A DNA stretch of 64,000 nt from Rhizobium sp. J15 (GCF_002531825.1 NZ_NWSX01000013.1:62001-126000); one strand, 5' to 3'. Positions 36,607 through 46,621 are shown, counted from the first letter of the stretch. The notes: generated by a model from the sequence alone, not told the origin. Made by a program: numbers and translations.

Positions 36607-39416
36607 ACGCCCTTCCCTTCGCTTTCGCCTATCCCGCCATTCTCGGCGCTCTGATCGCCCTGCCGGTCATCTGGTGGCTGCTGCGGTTGACGCCGCCGCG
36701 CCCGAAGAGCGAGGTCTTCCCGCCGCTGAAGATCCTCGCCTCCGTGTTGAAGCGCGAGGAGACGCCGGCCCAAAGTCCCTGGTGGCTGACCCTGCTGCGC
36801 ATGCTGCTTGCCGCCGTCATCATCCTTGCGATCGCCGATCCGGTCTTCAATCCGCGCACCAATTCGCTCGCATCGGGCGGTCCGCTCGTGCTCTTCGTCG
36901 ACAACAGCTGGGCGGCGGCGCCCGATTGGGAACGCCGCATCCAGACCGCCGACGCGCTGGTGGACGATGCCGAATCCGCCGGCGTGCCCGTCTCGATCGC
37001 CTTTACCGCCGATCCGGCCAATGATGCCGTGCCCGGCACGGCAGCGGCGGCGCGAGACAAGCTGCACGCCGCCGAGCCGCGCCCGCTGGTGCCGGACCGC
37101 GAACGCGCCTTCCAGGCGCTGCGCGGCGCCCTGAACGGCGTCAAGCCCGGCACCCTCGCCTTCCTGACCGACGGTGCCACCGCCAGGGACGACGATGCGA
37201 TCGTGCGCAGGCTCGCCGAACTCCAGCCCGCCGACCTCCGGCTGATCGAGGGCGATGCCTCGAAGACGGTCGCCGTCACCGCGGCCAACAATGCGGCCGA
37301 CGCCATGACAGTCAAGGTTACCCGGCTCGACAGTTCGCGCCCCGCATCCGTGGCGCTCAACGCCGTCGACGCCCAGGGCCGTTCCATCGCCAATGGCAGG
37401 GTGGATTTCCGTCCCGGCCAGAGCGTGGCGACAAGTTCGATCACCGCTCCCTTCGAGATGCGCAACGATTTCGCCCGGGTCAGCGTCGACAATGGTGCAA
37501 CGGCCGGCGCCGTGCACCTTCTCGACGACGCCTTCAAGCGCCGCCGCGTCGTCCTGCTGGCCGGCACCGGCGCCGATGAATTCCAGCCGCTGCTCTCGCC
37601 GCTCTATTACATCCAGCGGGCGTTGCAGCCCTATGCGGATCTGATCCAGCCGACCGATTCCGATCTTGCCGTCGCGATACCGAAGCTTCTCGCCAGCAAT
37701 CCCTCCATCATCATCATGGCCGATATCGGCCGGCTGCCGGAGGAGACCTACGAACCTCTGACGCGCTGGATATCGAATGGCGGCATGCTCCTGCGTTTCG
37801 CCGGTCCGCGCATGGCGGCCGTCCCCGCCGACGATCCGCTGATCCCGGTCATCCTGCGCCAGGGAGAACGGGCGCTGGGCGGCACATTGTCCTGGAGCGA
37901 GCCGCAGTCGCTGGCCGAATTTCCGAATTTCGGGCCTTTCGCCGGCATAGCCCGCCCGGCGGACGTCGTCGTCAAGCGGCAGGTGCTGGCCGAACCGACG
38001 CCCGATCTTGCCGAACGCACCTGGGCAAGCCTCGCCGACGGCACGCCGCTCGTCACGATGAAGCAGCTCTCCTCCGGCCAGATCGTCCTCTTCCACGTCA
38101 CCGCCGAAGCGACCTGGTCCGATCTGCCGATCTCCGGCACCTTCGTCGACATGCTGCGCCATCTCCTGCAGATATCGCGCTCCGGCGGCGTGACCTCGGA
38201 AGCGCGCGGCAATGCCCGTGTTTCCGAAACCCTGCCGCCCTACCGCATGCTGACGGCTAAAGGCACGCTCGTCTCGGAAACGGGCTCGGCGCGGCCACTC
38301 ATTCCCAAGGCCGGCGCCGAACCGACGGCAAATTTCGACAACCCGCCCGGGCTCTACGGTTCGGAAGACGGCTTCACCTCCCTCAACGTTCTGCCCGAGG
38401 AGGCCGAACTGAAACCGCTCGACACGACAGGCACCAATGCCGTGCGCGAAGGCCTGATCGGCGGTGAGAGCTGGTCGGCGAAGCCCGCGCTTTTCCTCCT
38501 CGCCTTTCTGCTGCTTCTGGCAGACAGCCTGATCGTCCTCTTCATGAACGGCGCCTTCTCACGCTCGCGCCCGGCCGTGCGCACGGCGGCGATGCTCGCG
38601 GTTGCCATCGGCGCCGGCTTCTTCATGCAGCTCGGCACCTCGCATGCCAACGACACAAGGCCCGGCGACGACCTCGTGCTGGAGAGGCTGGACAACACCC
38701 ATCTCGCCTATGTCGTCACCGGCGAGCAGGAGGTGGACGATATCTCGGAGCGCGGCCTCGAGGGTCTCACCCAGTTCCTGACCTTCCGCACGACGCTGGA
38801 ACCGGCGCCGCCGGTCGGCCTCGACCTCACCAAGGACGAACTCGCCTTCTATCCGATCATCTACTGGCCGATTTCGGCGACGGCGCCGATGCCCTCCTCG
38901 GCCGCGATCAGCCGCATCGACGCCTATATGCGCAACGGTGGGACCGTGCTTTTCGATACGCGCGATCAGATCAGCGCCTTGGACAATGCCGGCAATGTCA
39001 GCGCCAACGGCCAGCGGCTGCAGGAAATCCTCGGTAATCTCGACATTCCGCCGCTGGAGCCGGTGCCATCGGATCACGTGCTGACGAAATCCTTCTATCT
39101 GCTGTCGAGCTTCCCCGGCCGCTATACCGGCAGCCCCCTCTGGATCGAAGCCAGGCAGGGCGGGCGCGAAGCGACCGAAAAATCGGCCGCGACGGCCGAC
39201 GGCGTTTCGCCGATCCTGATCACCGGCAATGATTTCGCCGGCGCCTGGGCGATCGACGCGAACGGCACGCCGATGCTGCCGACCGTGCCGTCGGACGAAA
39301 TGCAGCGCGAATATGCCTACCGCTCCGGCGTCAACATCATGATGTACATGCTGACGGGCAACTACAAGACCGACCAGGTTCATGTTCCCGACCTCCTCGA
39401 ACGGCTGGGGCAATGA
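36603..39416 (+). CDS. Large membrane protein with BatA, VWA-like and DUF4159 domains
   Basis: 937 residues, GTG start overlapping the previous stop (GTGA). N-terminal BatA-type helix pair (about 5-30 and 58-80), VWA-like strand with DNSWA (100-104, MIDAS last Ser replaced by Ala) and LTDGA later; a membrane helix around 625-645, and a second at about 660-680; C-terminal DUF4159 (RTTLEPAPPVGLDLTKDELA ... IIYWPIS). Probably an inner-membrane protein with periplasmic domains. Third operon gene. Confidence 0.87.
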   Translation: MNALPFAFAYPAILGALIALPVIWWLLRLTPPRPKSEVFPPLKILASVLKREETPAQSPWWLTLLRMLLAAVIILAIADPVFNPRTNSLASGGPLVLFVDNSWAAAPDWERRIQTADALVDDAESAGVPVSIAFTADPANDAVPGTAAAARDKLHAAEPRPLVPDRERAFQALRGALNGVKPGTLAFLTDGATARDDDAIVRRLAELQPADLRLIEGDASKTVAVTAANNAADAMTVKVTRLDSSRPASVALNAVDAQGRSIANGRVDFRPGQSVATSSITAPFEMRNDFARVSVDNGATAGAVHLLDDAFKRRRVVLLAGTGADEFQPLLSPLYYIQRALQPYADLIQPTDSDLAVAIPKLLASNPSIIIMADIGRLPEETYEPLTRWISNGGMLLRFAGPRMAAVPADDPLIPVILRQGERALGGTLSWSEPQSLAEFPNFGPFAGIARPADVVVKRQVLAEPTPDLAERTWASLADGTPLVTMKQLSSGQIVLFHVTAEATWSDLPISGTFVDMLRHLLQISRSGGVTSEARGNARVSETLPPYRMLTAKGTLVSETGSARPLIPKAGAEPTANFDNPPGLYGSEDGFTSLNVLPEEAELKPLDTTGTNAVREGLIGGESWSAKPALFLLAFLLLLADSLIVLFMNGAFSRSRPAVRTAAMLAVAIGAGFFMQLGTSHANDTRPGDDLVLERLDNTHLAYVVTGEQEVDDISERGLEGLTQFLTFRTTLEPAPPVGLDLTKDELAFYPIIYWPISATAPMPSSAAISRIDAYMRNGGTVLFDTRDQISALDNAGNVSANGQRLQEILGNLDIPPLEPVPSDHVLTKSFYLLSSFPGRYTGSPLWIEARQGGREATEKSAATADGVSPILITGNDFAGAWAIDANGTPMLPTVPSDEMQREYAYRSGVNIMMYMLTGNYKTDQVHVPDLLERLGQ

Positions 39417-39417
39417 G

Positions 39418-41487
39418 ATGACGTTCGATTTTTCGCCCTTCCTGCCCTGGCCGATCCTGGCCGCACTGGCCGGCCTCAGCGCGCTCATCGCCGCCTTCGC
39501 GATCTGGCGCGGTGTCCGCGGCGCCTGGATCAGGACGCTGGCGGCGGCCGCCCTGCTGACGGCCCTTGCCAATCCCGTGCTCCTGCAGGAGGACCGCGAT
39601 CAGCTGTCGACGATCGTCCCCGTCATCGTCGACCGCAGCCAGAGCCAGCAGACGCCCGACCGCGTAGAGATGACCGACGAGGCGCTTGCGGCCCTGAAGG
39701 AACAGCTCGCCCGCTTTCCCCAGATCGAGCCGCGTTTCATCGATGTCGAAGGCGACGTCAATTCGGACGTGCCTTCCACGCGCCTCTTCGATGCGCTGGC
39801 CGCCAACATCGCCGATGTCCCGCCTTCGCGCGTCGGCGGCGCCATCATGCTGACCGATGGCGAGGTCCATGATGTCCCGGCCGCCAATCAGGCGCTCGGC
39901 TTCGATGCGCCGATCCATGGCCTGGTGACCGGCAAGGCCAACGAATTCGACCGCCGCATCGAAGTCATCAAGGGACCGCGCTTCGGCATCGTCAATGAGG
40001 AACAGCAGGTCATTCTACGCGTCTTCGACGATGGCCCGAGCCCCGGCGGCACCGCCGATGTCACGGTGAAGCTGAACGGCAATGAGATCGCCACCCTGCG
40101 GGCGACGCCCGGCCAGGATACGCCCTTCTCCTTCAAGGTGCCGGGCGGCGGCAGCAATGTGCTCGAATTCTCGGTCGCCGAGCTTCCCGGCGAAGTCACC
40201 GCCGCCAACAACCGCGCCGTCCACGTCATCGACGGCATCCGCCAGAACCTGCGCGTCCTGCTCGTCTCCGGCGAGCCGCATGCCGGCGAGCGCGCCTGGC
40301 GCAACCTGCTGAAATCCGACGCCTCGGTCGATCTCGTCCACTTCACCATCCTGCGTCCGCCGGAAAAGCAGGACGGCACGCCGATCAACGAGCTGTCGCT
40401 GATCGCCTTCCCGACGCGCGAACTCTTCGTCGACAAGATCAAGGATTTCGACCTGATCATCTTCGACCGCTACCAGCATCGCGGCGTGCTGCCGCTGCTC
40501 TATTACGACAACATCGCGCAATATGTCGAAAACGGCGGCGCGCTGCTGATCGCCGCCGGCCCCGAACATGCCGGCCCCGATTCCATCGCGATGACGCCGC
40601 TTTCCACGGTGCTGCCGGCCATGCCCACCGGCCAGATGATCGAGAAGGCCTTCTATCCCCGCCTCTCCGACGAAGGCCGCAAGCATCCCGTCACGCGCGG
40701 CCTGGACGGCTCGGGCGAGGACCCGCCGCATTGGGGCCGCTGGTTCCGCAGCGTCGACGTCGAGAAGCCGGAAGGCGAGACGATCATGCTCGGCGCCGAC
40801 AGCCATCCGCTGCTGGTCCTGAACCGCTCCGGCCAGGGCCGCGTCGCCATGCTGCTTTCCGACCAGGGCTGGCTCTGGGCGCGCGGCTTCGAAGGCGGCG
40901 GTCCGAACGTCTCGCTCTATCGCCGGATCGCCCACTGGCTGATGAAGGAACCGGCGCTCGAGGAAGAAGCGCTGACGGCGCGCGCCTCCGGCCGCACGCT
41001 TGAAGTCACCCGCCAGACGATCGGCGACAATCCGGGCAACGCCACCGTGCGTTACCCCTCCGGCAAGACCGAAACCCTGCCGCTCACCCAGACCGAACCC
41101 GGCCTCTACAAGGCCGAGAAGAGGATGGACGAGATCGGCCTCTTCGAGATCCAGAACGGCAGGCTGTCGACGCTCGTCCATATCGGCGCGGTCGATGCCC
41201 CGGAATTCAAGGCGATGATCTCGACGACGGATGTGCTGCAGCCGGTCGCCGACAGGAGCAAGGGTCTCGTGACCCGCGTCGCCAGCGACAGCGGCGCGGT
41301 CAGCGTGCCGCCGATCCTGCCGGTGCGCGGCCAGGTCCGCGTCTCCGACAGCGATCGCATGATGATCCGCATGACCAGCGAGACGGTTCTGAAGGGCATC
41401 AACACGCTGCCGCTCTTTGCCGGCTTCGCCGGCGTCGGCATCCTGCTGCTCGCCTTCGGCGCCATGTGGTGGCGCGAAGGAAGGTAA
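39418..41487 (+). CDS. Large membrane protein with VWA and glutamine-amidotransferase-like domains
   Basis: 689 residues. N-terminal hydrophobic segments (about 10-30, 36-52), VWA MIDAS DRSQS at 72-76 and TDG at 146-148, middle domain with an amidotransferase-like fold (YVENGGALLIAAGPEHAG), and a C-terminal helix just before the end. ATG at 39418 is two bases after the stop at 39416; the ATG at 39413 is out of frame. Unlike the 937-residue protein its MIDAS looks complete. Confidence 0.87.
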   Translation: MTFDFSPFLPWPILAALAGLSALIAAFAIWRGVRGAWIRTLAAAALLTALANPVLLQEDRDQLSTIVPVIVDRSQSQQTPDRVEMTDEALAALKEQLARFPQIEPRFIDVEGDVNSDVPSTRLFDALAANIADVPPSRVGGAIMLTDGEVHDVPAANQALGFDAPIHGLVTGKANEFDRRIEVIKGPRFGIVNEEQQVILRVFDDGPSPGGTADVTVKLNGNEIATLRATPGQDTPFSFKVPGGGSNVLEFSVAELPGEVTAANNRAVHVIDGIRQNLRVLLVSGEPHAGERAWRNLLKSDASVDLVHFTILRPPEKQDGTPINELSLIAFPTRELFVDKIKDFDLIIFDRYQHRGVLPLLYYDNIAQYVENGGALLIAAGPEHAGPDSIAMTPLSTVLPAMPTGQMIEKAFYPRLSDEGRKHPVTRGLDGSGEDPPHWGRWFRSVDVEKPEGETIMLGADSHPLLVLNRSGQGRVAMLLSDQGWLWARGFEGGGPNVSLYRRIAHWLMKEPALEEEALTARASGRTLEVTRQTIGDNPGNATVRYPSGKTETLPLTQTEPGLYKAEKRMDEIGLFEIQNGRLSTLVHIGAVDAPEFKAMISTTDVLQPVADRSKGLVTRVASDSGAVSVPPILPVRGQVRVSDSDRMMIRMTSETVLKGINTLPLFAGFAGVGILLLAFGAMWWREGR

Positions 41488-41491
41488 TCAC

Positions 41492-41908
41492 ATGCCGGAG
41501 TTCGAGCTCACCGCGTCGCCCTCACCAGAGGAATTGGCGGCGATCACCGATGCGCTCACGGCCTTCAACACAGGCGATGTCGGCCCCGCGGATCGCCGGC
41601 CGCTCGCCGTCCTCATCCGCGATACCGACGGCAAGGTGACCGGCGGCCTGTCGGGCTTTACCGCCTGGGGCTGGCTCTTTATCCAGATGCTCTATATTCC
41701 CGATACGCTGCGCGGGACCGGTCTCGCGGGCAGGATTCTCGCAAAGGCGGAAGAAGAGGCGAAAGCCCGCGGCTGCCGCGGCGCCTGGATCGATACCTTC
41801 AACCCGCAGGCTCTCGGCGCCTATCTGCGCCAGGGTTACGAAGTCTTCGGCGAACTCGCGGATTTTCCGGAAGGCCGCACGCGCAGCTTTCTCAGGAAAA
41901 ACCTGTAG
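41492..41908 (+). CDS. GNAT-family N-acetyltransferase
   Basis: 138 residues; acetyl-CoA site LRGTGLAGRILAKAEEEA and IDTFNPQALGAYLRQGYEVFG. ATG 41492 follows GGAAGGTAATCAC. Four bases after the membrane gene, so probably last in the moxR operon, although a link to the envelope function is not apparent. Confidence 0.87.
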   Translation: MPEFELTASPSPEELAAITDALTAFNTGDVGPADRRPLAVLIRDTDGKVTGGLSGFTAWGWLFIQMLYIPDTLRGTGLAGRILAKAEEEAKARGCRGAWIDTFNPQALGAYLRQGYEVFGELADFPEGRTRSFLRKNL

Positions 41909-41914
41909 GCTTCA

Positions 41915-42415
41915 TCACTCGCGCCAGGCAATCGTGCCCGTCAGCCGCTCATGCACGCCCTCGGCGATCGGAACGACGAGCACGCGGCCGGGATCGACCG
42001 GTCCGGGAAAGGCAAGCGCGTTATAGCTCACCTTCTCGAAGCCGAGCGGGCCGTAATAGGGCGGATCGCCGACCAGGATGACGGCTTCCGAGCCCTTGCG
42101 CCTTGCCGCTTCCACCGCAATCCGCACGAGTTCGCGGCCGATGCCTATATTCTTGTGCGAGGGCCGGACGGCGAGCGGCCCGAGCAGATGTCCCTTTACC
42201 GTGCCGGCGAGCACCGGCGTCATCCGCACGGAGGCGATCGTCTCGCCATTGTCGGTGCAGATGAAGGACAGCGACATATCATGCGGCCCCTGCTCGCGGA
42301 TGCGCGCGGCGGCACGCGTGAAGCGGCCCGGACCGAAGGCTTCTTCGTTGATGTGTTCGATGGCGGCGTCATGAGACGCGTCTTCAGTGAGATAGACGAG
42401 ATCGTGCTTGTACAT
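41915..42415 (-). CDS. GNAT-family N-acetyltransferase
   Basis: 166 residues from the ATG at 42415 (MYKHDLVYL...). Acetyl-CoA site LAVRPSHKNIGIGRELVRIA, then GDPPYYGPLGFEKVS. The frame is open to 42592 and ATG 42478 is also possible; the extra residues have no family similarity, so the shorter form is preferred. Converges with the preceding GNAT with six bases between stops. The 290 bases to the next gene hold no other ORF worth naming. Confidence 0.85.
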   Translation of the reverse strand: MYKHDLVYLTEDASHDAAIEHINEEAFGPGRFTRAAARIREQGPHDMSLSFICTDNGETIASVRMTPVLAGTVKGHLLGPLAVRPSHKNIGIGRELVRIAVEAARRKGSEAVILVGDPPYYGPLGFEKVSYNALAFPGPVDPGRVLVVPIAEGVHERLTGTIAWRE

Positions 42416-42705
42416 GATGACAGAAACCGGATGGACAGATTGATGGGTCTCGAACACGCCCTGGGCGTTCGGGAGCATCAGCGTCGTCGCGGGTTTCTGG
42501 AAATGAACATCAGGCAGGAGTCTCTCAAATCGTGAAAAGGCCGATAGCAGGAAAAATTTCCGCCGTCCAACGCAAAATGCACACGGCAGCACACCGAATT
42601 ATGCAGCCGCGTGGACGACGTGACGCACTGTTCAATCTTTACCGCCTGCAAAGCCCCGCTATCTCAGCTAACTTCGGCCCCAACGCAATTTAGGGAATGA
42701 AGATC

Positions 42706-43716
42706 ATGGGAATGCTGATGGACGGCGTCTGGCATGACGTCTGGTACGACACGAAGGAGAGCAAGGGTCAATTCAAGCGGCAGCCCTCGCAGTTCCGCAA
42801 CTGGGTGACGCCGGACGGTTCGGCCGGTCCTTCCGGAGGCGGCGGCTTCAAGGCCGAGGCCGGACGCTACCATCTCTATGTCTCGCTCGCCTGCCCCTGG
42901 GCACATCGCACGTTGATCTTCCGCAAGCTGAAGAAGCTTGAGGAGCTTATTTCGGTTTCCGTCGTCCATCCGCTGATGTTCGAGAACGGCTGGGAGTTCA
43001 AGACCGGCGACGGCGCCACCGGCGACCCGCTCTTCGGCGCCGCCACCCTCTGGCAGATCTACGTCAAGGCCGACCCGCACTATTCCGGCCGTGTCACCGT
43101 CCCCGTCCTCTGGGACAAGCAGACCGGCACGATCGTCAACAATGAATCAGCCGAGATCATCCGCATGTTCAACAGCGCCTTCGACGGACTGACGGGCTCG
43201 AAGGCCGATTTCTACCCGGAACATCTCAGCGCCGAGATCGACGCGCTGAACGCCACCGTCTACGACACCGTCAACAACGGCGTCTACAAGGCCGGCTTCG
43301 CCACCACTCAGGAAGCCTATGAGGAAAATGTCGGCAAGCTCTTCGAAACGCTCGACATTCTCGACGAGCGCCTGGGCAGGGGCCGCTACCTCTTCGGCGA
43401 CAGGCAGACCGAGGCCGACTGGCGCCTCTTCACCACGCTGCTGCGCTTCGATCCCGTCTATGTCGGCCATTTCAAGTGCAACATCCGCCGCATCGCCGAT
43501 TACCGCAACCTGCCCGGCTATCTCAGGGATCTCTACCAGACGCCAGGCGTTGCCGAGACGGTGAGCCTGACGCACATCAAGCAGCACTATTACCGCAGCC
43601 ACAAGACGATCAACCCGACCGGCATCGTTCCCGTCGGCCCGGCGCTCGATCTCGACAGGCCTCATGGTCGTGCTACAGCGCCGCGCGTCTTTTCAGACGC
43701 GCAAAGGACGCTGTAG
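42706..43716 (+). CDS. Glutathionyl-hydroquinone reductase-type glutathione transferase
   Basis: 336 residues. Cys63 in SLACPWAHRTL marks the Xi class, which reduces glutathionylated hydroquinones (E. coli YqjG homologue). The family runs through IKQHYYRSHKTINPTGIVP and GPALDLDRPHGR; the last 14 residues and the stop codon come from an inserted palindromic repeat (43673-43716). ATG 42706 follows AGGGAATGAAG; 42697 and 42712 are alternatives. Confidence 0.9.
   Translation: MGMLMDGVWHDVWYDTKESKGQFKRQPSQFRNWVTPDGSAGPSGGGGFKAEAGRYHLYVSLACPWAHRTLIFRKLKKLEELISVSVVHPLMFENGWEFKTGDGATGDPLFGAATLWQIYVKADPHYSGRVTVPVLWDKQTGTIVNNESAEIIRMFNSAFDGLTGSKADFYPEHLSAEIDALNATVYDTVNNGVYKAGFATTQEAYEENVGKLFETLDILDERLGRGRYLFGDRQTEADWRLFTTLLRFDPVYVGHFKCNIRRIADYRNLPGYLRDLYQTPGVAETVSLTHIKQHYYRSHKTINPTGIVPVGPALDLDRPHGRATAPRVFSDAQRTL
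43673..43716. repeat. Rhizobial palindromic repeat overlapping the GST gene end
   Basis: CTACAGCG (43673-43680) and CGCTGTAG (43709-43716) flank an inner palindrome CGCGCGTC / GACGCGC. I recognise the element as a frequent rhizobial repeat. Its right arm supplies the TAG stop codon of the upstream gene. Confidence 0.7.
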
Positions 43717-43746
43717 GATTTTAAGCTGCTCTACGCGGCCTGACGC

Positions 43747-44226
43747 TTACCAGCGGTGGTCGGGCTCCTGCTCGCCCCGAAGCTCGGCGAGGCGGCGATA
43801 CGTCGCCTCGGTCGTGCCCTCGGGCAGGCTGTCGAGCGAGAAGAACCCGCTGTCGGAAATCTCCCAGTCCGGCGGCCGCGGCGCCGTCTGCTCGACGGTC
43901 ACCCGGTAGAACACGACATGGTCGCGCCGGGTGGTGGTGGTGTTGAAATAGACCTGGACCAGATGCGGCTTGCCGATGATCCTGAGGTTGCCCTCCTCGC
44001 GCAGCTCCTTGACCAGTGCTTCTTCGGCCGTCTCGTTGCGCTCCAGCCCGCCGCCGGGCATATGCCAGCCGCCGATATAGCTGTGCCGCACGAGGAATAT
44101 CCGGCCCTCCGCATCGAAGCAGGCGGCTCTGACGCCCATGGTCATGCCGCGGGCGAAGGAAAAATAGACATGCAGCAGGCGTAGCGCCAGCCTGATGTGA
44201 GGGGGCCGCTTCTCTTTATCCACCAT
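43747..44226 (-). CDS. NUDIX hydrolase
   Basis: 159 residues, ATG 44226 (MVDKEKRPPHIRLALRL). NUDIX box GGGLERNETAEEALVKELRE then EGNL, with Lys in place of the usual Arg of RE. Substrate unknown. The frame is open to 44355 without support. Divergent from the metallophosphoesterase. Confidence 0.85.
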   Translation of the reverse strand: MVDKEKRPPHIRLALRLLHVYFSFARGMTMGVRAACFDAEGRIFLVRHSYIGGWHMPGGGLERNETAEEALVKELREEGNLRIIGKPHLVQVYFNTTTTRRDHVVFYRVTVEQTAPRPPDWEISDSGFFSLDSLPEGTTEATYRRLAELRGEQEPDHRW

Positions 44227-44296
44227 CGTTCCGTTTCGGCTTTTCGTCGCGCCGGATGTGTTTGATTTGTCAATAAGCTGGTCTATGTCTCGTAGC

Positions 44297-45205
44297 ATGT
44301 TCAAGCTCGCGCATATTTCAGACGTCCACCTCGGACCGCTGCCCCGTCTTTCCATTCAAGAGCTGTTTTCAAAACGTATAACCGGCTTTGTGAACTGGCA
44401 TCGAAACCGACGCAAGCACCTTTTCGGCAGCACGCTCGATCTGCTGCTCGATGATATCCGCGCCCATCAGGCCGATCACCTCGCCGTCACCGGCGATCTC
44501 GTCAATCTGGCGAGCGGCATCGAGATCCGCGCCGCCGCCGCCTGGCTGCGCGCGCTCGGCGATCCTGCCGACACCTCGGTCGTTCCCGGCAATCACGACG
44601 CCTACGTGCCGGGCGCCTATGAGAAGTCGATGCGCGCCTGGTATGATTACGTCCGTGGCGACCTCGCCTCGCCGCACTGGCAGGAAGACCGCCATATCTT
44701 TCCCTATCTGCGCGTCCGCGACAAAGTGGCGATCGTCGGCTGCTCCACGGCCGTCGCCACGCCCCCCTTCGCCGCCTCCGGCTTTTTCAGCGCGCGCCAG
44801 GCCCGCGACACGGTGAACATGCTGCGCGCGGCCGGCGAAGCCGGCCTCTTCCGCGTCGTCATGATCCATCATCCGCCGATCCGCGGCGCCACCGCCTTCC
44901 ACAAGCGCATGATCGGCATCCGCCGCTTCGCGGCCGTGATTTCGACCGGCGGCGCCGAGCTCGTGCTGCACGGCCACACGCATCTGAACACGCTGCACTG
45001 GCTGCGCGGCCAGGTGCAGCCGGTGCCGGTCGTCGGCATCGCTTCGGCCTCGCAGGGACCCGGCAGCATCAAGCCGCCGGCGGCCTATAACCTCTTTTCC
45101 ATCGACGGCTCTCCGGGCGCCTGGGAGCTCACCGGCGAGCGCTTCAGCCTGAACCGGGCGGGCGACGCGGTCATGCCGGAAAGCGTCGATATTTTCGCGC
45201 GTTAG
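44297..45205 (+). CDS. Metallophosphoesterase
   Basis: 302 residues with calcineurin-like metal sites: HISDVHLG at the N-terminus, TGDLVNL, PGNHDAY, HHPP and HGHTHLN. Likely a cytosolic phosphodiesterase or phosphatase (for example a cAMP phosphodiesterase-type fold); substrate unknown. ATG 44297 or 44285 are both possible starts; neither has a clear ribosome binding site. Confidence 0.9.
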   Translation: MFKLAHISDVHLGPLPRLSIQELFSKRITGFVNWHRNRRKHLFGSTLDLLLDDIRAHQADHLAVTGDLVNLASGIEIRAAAAWLRALGDPADTSVVPGNHDAYVPGAYEKSMRAWYDYVRGDLASPHWQEDRHIFPYLRVRDKVAIVGCSTAVATPPFAASGFFSARQARDTVNMLRAAGEAGLFRVVMIHHPPIRGATAFHKRMIGIRRFAAVISTGGAELVLHGHTHLNTLHWLRGQVQPVPVVGIASASQGPGSIKPPAAYNLFSIDGSPGAWELTGERFSLNRAGDAVMPESVDIFAR

Positions 45206-45363
45206 CGCAGAATGTAGACTCTGTTTGTGCGGCACTTGAAGCAAGCTCGGAAGCTGTCCGGCCGGCGCCGCAACATTTGTCACCGGCATTGCTTACCCTC
45301 TTGGTATTTCCGGCGTTAAGCGTACAATCCGACCAACTGCATCGCCTCAGAACGGAGCCGCCA

Positions 45364-45924
45364 ATGACTTCCCCCTTCCATCGCCTGTGCAGAGTGACAC
45401 TTGCCGCCGGTTTTGCCTTCGGCATGGCAACGGCCGCCTTCGCGGCCGGCGACAGCAACGACGACACCAATCCGCCGCCGAAGACGGAGACGACCAAGAC
45501 CTGCACCGGCGGCAAGGTCTGGGACAAGACCAAGAAGGAATGCGTCACCCCGAAGAAGAGCAGCTTCAACGACGACGACCTCTATAAGTTCGCCCGTGAA
45601 TTCGCCTATTACGGCCAGTATGAAAACGCCATCACCGTGCTCAATCTTGCCGACAATCAGAACGACCCGCGCATTCTGAACTATCTCGGCTATGCCAACC
45701 GCAAGGCCGGCCGCATGGAACTCGGCATGTCCTACTACCGCAAGGCGCTGCAAGCGGATGAAAATTACATCCTCGCCCGCTCCTACATGGGCATGGCGCT
45801 GGTCGAACAGGGAGATATCCAGGGCGCCCGCGTGCAGCTCGTCGAAATCCGCGACCGCGGCGGCGAAGGCACCTGGGCCTATCGCTCCCTGCTGCAGAGC
45901 CTGAACGGCTACAGGACATATTGA
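45364..45924 (+). CDS. Secreted TPR-repeat protein
   Basis: 186 residues. Signal peptide (1 to about 28, ending AFA), a low-complexity region with a CTGGKVWDKTKKECV segment whose two Cys may pair, then TPR-like helices (EFAYYGQYENAITVL, GYANRKAGRMELGMSYYRKA). Expected in the periplasm. ATG follows CGGAGCCGCC. Confidence 0.83.
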   Translation: MTSPFHRLCRVTLAAGFAFGMATAAFAAGDSNDDTNPPPKTETTKTCTGGKVWDKTKKECVTPKKSSFNDDDLYKFAREFAYYGQYENAITVLNLADNQNDPRILNYLGYANRKAGRMELGMSYYRKALQADENYILARSYMGMALVEQGDIQGARVQLVEIRDRGGEGTWAYRSLLQSLNGYRTY

Positions 45925-46110
45925 CGCAAGCTTTGCGGGCTAGATTGCGAAAATCCCTTGGGAAAAGGGGATAAGACGACCGAATGCTTGCGAAGTGCAG
46001 GAGACTTGTTTCATAAAGTACCTGCATCTCCGGTGCCGATAAAAGCCGGTTTCGCGCCCGACGGCGAACCTTCGTCCGCGAAACCATCGTGAATGCTTCT
46101 TGGATAGACA

Positions 46111-46620
46111 ATGCGTCAGCCCGCAACGACCATCGACCTCCGGCGTGATCTCGTCGGCCTCCTGCCCCGCCTTCGCCGCTTCGCGATCACGCTCGCGGGT
46201 GAGGCTGCCGTTGCCGATGAACTCGTCCAGACCGTCTGTCTGCGCGCCATTGCCAAGGGGCATCAGTGGAACGGCGAAGGCCGGCTGGAAAGCTGGATTT
46301 ACACGCTTGCCCGCCAGCAATGGACCGATGACAGCCGTAAGCGCAAGCCAAAAGCCTCCGCCCGCGGCAACGTCACCGACATTCGCGATGCCGCGCGCGA
46401 CCGCTCGGCCTCGGTCGATCCGGACGCGATCCACCGCATGATCTCCGAAATGCCGGACGGCGTGTCCAGCGTCTTCCTGCTCGTCGACGTCGAAGGCCAC
46501 AGCTACCAGCAGGCGGCCGACATCATGGGCATTTCCGCGGCAAGCGTCGTCTCCCAGCTTGCCGCCGCAAGGCTGCATTTCGCCGGACTTGCCGGCACCC
46601 ACCCCATCCACAGGTACTGA
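46111..46620 (+). CDS. ECF-type RNA polymerase sigma factor
   Basis: 169 residues with sigma-2 (ADELVQTVCLRAI) and sigma-4 (SYQQAADIMGISAASVVSQL) regions. ECF sigma factors reprogramme promoters in response to envelope or other stress. It is followed at one base by a membrane protein gene (46622), the usual anti-sigma position. Confidence 0.9.
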   Translation: MRQPATTIDLRRDLVGLLPRLRRFAITLAGEAAVADELVQTVCLRAIAKGHQWNGEGRLESWIYTLARQQWTDDSRKRKPKASARGNVTDIRDAARDRSASVDPDAIHRMISEMPDGVSSVFLLVDVEGHSYQQAADIMGISAASVVSQLAAARLHFAGLAGTHPIHRY

Positions 46621-46621
46621 A

